A stretch of DNA of 64,000 nt, taken from Pseudomonadota bacterium (lineage in GTDB: Bacteria > Myxococcota_A > Polyangia > Polyangiales > Polyangiaceae). This document shows, one piece after another, positions 62,664-64,000 of this stretch. The stretch spans positions 1 to 64,000 of the forward strand of contig JAEYWK010000105.1 in the NCBI GenBank assembly GCA_023431345.1, read 5' to 3'. Every line of letters begins with the position of its first letter. Positions within the stretch are counted from its first letter, which is position 1. Under the pieces are notes generated by a model, which did no database searches, was not told the origin of the DNA, and saw only the letters and a program-made list of their open reading frames with translations. The translations under genes and the position numbers were made by a program.

Positions 62664-62690
62664 TCCCAAACTGATCCCAGCTTGATCCCA
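62626..62690. repeat. Five helically phased copies of TGATCCCA at the integrase 3' end
   Basis: TGATCCCA occurs at 62661, 62672 and 62683, exactly 11 bases apart. The reverse complement TGGGATCA occurs at 62626 and 62647, 21 apart. All lie on the same face of the helix, across the integrase stop codon and toward the attachment site. This is the layout of arm-type integrase or excisionase sites. Confidence 0.55.
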
Positions 62691-62710
62691 GGGGCGGCTC
62701 AAAAACCGGA

Positions 62711-62746
62711 GACGGCGCTCTAACTCTCGTTAGGGCGCCGTCTTTC
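62711..62746. terminator. Bidirectional intrinsic terminator
   Basis: GACGGCGC pairs with GCGCCGTC and an inner CTAAC pairs with GTTAG around a TCTC loop, giving a stem of about 14 base pairs. A T-rich tract follows on the plus strand (TCTTTCTT), ending the integrase transcript. The plus-strand A-run before it gives a T-run on the minus strand for the tRNA transcript. Confidence 0.8.
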
Positions 62747-62747
62747 T

Positions 62748-62823
62748 TGGTGGGCCATCGCAGACTTGAACTGCGAGCCAACGGATTAAGAGTCCGCTGC
62801 TCTACCAATTGAGCTAATGGCCC
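62748..62823 (-). tRNA. tRNA-Lys (anticodon CTT), CCA encoded
   Basis: A complete cloverleaf can be drawn on the minus strand. The acceptor stem pairs GGGCCAT with ATGGCCC. The D-loop contains AGCTCAATTGGTAGAGC, the anticodon loop is CTCTTAA with anticodon CTT (codon AAG), and the T-arm contains GTTCAAGTC. The discriminator A is followed by an encoded CCA at 62750-62748. The 3' end faces the integrase, as expected if the tRNA is the attachment site. Insertion into its 3' end would leave an intact tRNA on this side. Confidence 0.95.
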
Positions 62824-63241
62824 GGGCAGCCAGGCGCCGGCTAGGCCGTCGCTTGGTCCCTTCGGGGGTACCGAAGGGAGCGGGTATCTCCCACGAAAAA
62901 CGCGAGCGGTCAACGGGGTTTCGACGCAAACGCTACGCTTTGGAGAACGAGGGATTGGGCGGGGTTTTGGTGGGCGGTTGGGCGCTGGGCGGCGCGCGCG
63001 GGGAGCGGGTGGCGTTGGCGGCCGGAGGGCGTTCGCCGCTGGGTTCAGTGTGGCGGGGCGCAGTCGATGGCGCCGGTGGGGGCGACTGTTTTGTACGCGG
63101 GGCCGGTCTTGACGGCGGGACTTCGGCGCCAGGGATCGCGGTTGTCGGTGGCAAAGGGGAAGCCGACGCTACCCGCGGGGGTGACCTCGCCCCCACACCT
63201 GCCCACTTCCGTTTCACTGCCGGCCGCCCGATAGTCCGGGC
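62824..63241. other. 418-base region without a confident gene
   Basis: The region lies between the tRNA and the peroxiredoxin gene. Open frames exist on both strands only because the DNA is GC-rich. One strand reads as a proline/serine-rich chain and the other as glycine-rich, with no ribosome site and no motif. It should contain the promoter of tRNA-Lys (minus) and of the peroxiredoxin gene (plus). Confidence 0.3.
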
Positions 63242-63727
63242 ATGACCTTGCGCGTTGGCGATGTGGCGCCTGACTTCGACGTGGTGGCGCGGCAGGCCGG
63301 GCAGGATCGGCGGCTGGTGCTCGGGGAGTTGCTCGAGCAGAAGCACCTGGTGCTGTACTTCTACCCGCGTGATTTCACGACGGTGTGCACGCGCGAGACG
63401 TGCGGGTTCCGTGATGCTTACGCTGAGCTCACGTCATCCGACACGGAGGTCGTGGGCGTTTCCGTCGACGACGCTGCGACGCATGATCGGTTTGCGCGTG
63501 AGCACCACATCACCTTTCCGTTGGTGCCGGATCCTCAGCGCGTTTTGATCCGTCGCTATGGCGCGTCGTCGCTGATGAGCGATTTGATGGGCGTTTCAGC
63601 GCGGCTGACTTTCGTGATCGCGCGCACGGGCCGCATCGTCGCCGTTTTCGACAGCGCGCTCCGCGCGAGCCAGCACACCGAGGGCGCGCGCGAGGCCATC
63701 CAGAAGCTGCGCAGTCAAAGCCTTTAG
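63242..63727 (+). CDS. BCP/PrxQ-type peroxiredoxin
   Basis: The 161 residues form a complete thioredoxin-fold peroxidase. The peroxidatic cysteine is C49 in DFTTVCTRETCGF, and the resolving cysteine five residues on (C54) marks the bacterioferritin comigratory protein (PrxQ) class. The WP-like segment is YPRDFTTVCT, where most family members have TPGCT. It reduces peroxides in the cytosol using thioredoxin. It is an ordinary housekeeping gene and marks the chromosome side of the tRNA. Confidence 0.9.
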   Translation: MTLRVGDVAPDFDVVARQAGQDRRLVLGELLEQKHLVLYFYPRDFTTVCTRETCGFRDAYAELTSSDTEVVGVSVDDAATHDRFAREHHITFPLVPDPQRVLIRRYGASSLMSDLMGVSARLTFVIARTGRIVAVFDSALRASQHTEGAREAIQKLRSQSL

Positions 63728-63778
63728 CAGCCCCTTAATGCAGCCGCTCCGCCGGCCGTCTTGGCGTGGAGCGGAGCC

Positions 63779-64000
63779 ATGAACAATCGCACGTTCCAGG
63801 CGGATGATAAGCTCAACGATTTCAGCGACCGCGATGAGATGTGGGGGCCGCTGCTGTTTCTCCGCCCCGCGCCGCATCAGCCAATCACGCTGCTGCGCTC
63901 GCTGCTGATCGCGGGCATCCTCGGCGCCTTCTACGGCATGCTGGGCAACGTGCTGCTCGCGCTCATGGTGCGGAGCGGTGGTGGGAGCAAGCCGCCGCTC
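63779..64000 (+). CDS. Membrane protein, 5' part only
   Basis: ATG 63779 is preceded by GGAGCGGAG, and the frame stays open to the window end, giving 74 residues. A charged cytosolic start (DDKLNDFSDRDEM) is followed by one clear hydrophobic span (LLIAGILGAFYGMLGNVLLALM). Family not identifiable from the piece. It follows the peroxiredoxin gene by about 50 bases. Confidence 0.65.
   Translation, partial: MNNRTFQADDKLNDFSDRDEMWGPLLFLRPAPHQPITLLRSLLIAGILGAFYGMLGNVLLALMVRSGGGSKPPL

Noticed and set aside
62933..63346. Proline/serine-rich minus-strand frame beside the peroxiredoxin gene
   Set aside because: It overlaps the start of the peroxiredoxin gene and has no ribosome site or motif. It is typical of GC-rich non-coding sequence.
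1..64000. CRISPR arrays, rRNA genes and complete insertion sequences
   Set aside because: I saw no regularly spaced identical repeats with unique spacers, no rRNA stretches and no transposase gene. The only repeat arrays are the 21-22 bp set at the left edge and the 8-base set by the integrase.

Overview
The window is high-GC DNA with strongly G/C-ending codons, translationally coupled genes and very large multidomain proteins. I infer a myxobacterium or similar high-GC proteobacterium; no marker fixes the species. Only the last 1.3 kb (tRNA-Lys, peroxiredoxin, a cut membrane-protein gene) looks like ordinary chromosome. The rest looks like an integrated accessory element. A tyrosine integrase (61.2-62.7 kb) sits directly beside the 3' end of the tRNA-Lys gene, the usual arrangement when a tRNA serves as attachment site. 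The other end of the element is not seen here.

Layout. (1) 1-6.2 kb, minus strand: a row of 21-22 bp repeats that looks like the end of an IS21-type element. It truncates a restriction-subunit-like gene that follows a 1597-residue nuclease/NTPase gene and a 317-residue unknown. (2) 6.4-13.7 kb, plus strand: plasmid- or ICE-like genes, including DUF932, RadC, a Cas4/RecB-like Fe-S nuclease, a collagen-like lipoprotein and membrane proteins, with one XRE regulator on the minus strand. (3) 13.7-49.5 kb, minus strand: eleven genes, most joined by 1-4 base overlaps, which read as one 36 kb operon. In transcription order they are: a protein with RNA-polymerase-alpha-CTD-like and sigma-region-4-like domains; a DrmD-like SNF2 helicase; an Eco57I/DrmMI-like adenine methylase; an SF1 helicase with a Vsr-like nuclease; a zinc-ribbon protein; an unknown; a two-HKD phospholipase-D-fold protein; a second SNF2-type helicase; a 2136-residue DUF1998 helicase resembling DruE; a RelE-like/UvrD helicase; and a nuclease-TPR-GreAB-C-PIN protein. 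A PD-(D/E)XK nuclease gene diverges from its head.

(4) 51.4-57.7 kb, minus strand: a Dam-type methylase, three small coupled unknowns, a 332-residue unknown, and a fusion of a ParB-like N-terminus with a spore-photoproduct-lyase-like radical SAM domain. (5) 57.8-62.7 kb, plus strand: an unknown, then a coupled operon of a small HTH-like protein, a 95-residue protein, a stand-alone reverse transcriptase, two accessory proteins (one perhaps frameshifted) and the integrase. A near-identical 14-base motif lies about 55 bases ahead of both the ParB/radical-SAM gene and the reverse-transcriptase operon, which suggests that the two are co-regulated.

How the genes may work together. The 36 kb operon combines parts known from DISARM, Druantia and Dpd-type phage defence with extra helicases, nucleases and a transcription-factor-like protein. 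I read it as a composite defence system that marks self DNA by adenine methylation and processes foreign DNA. The ParB/radical-SAM plus reverse-transcriptase pair is a second, unassigned candidate system. Both functional readings are inference from domains and gene order.
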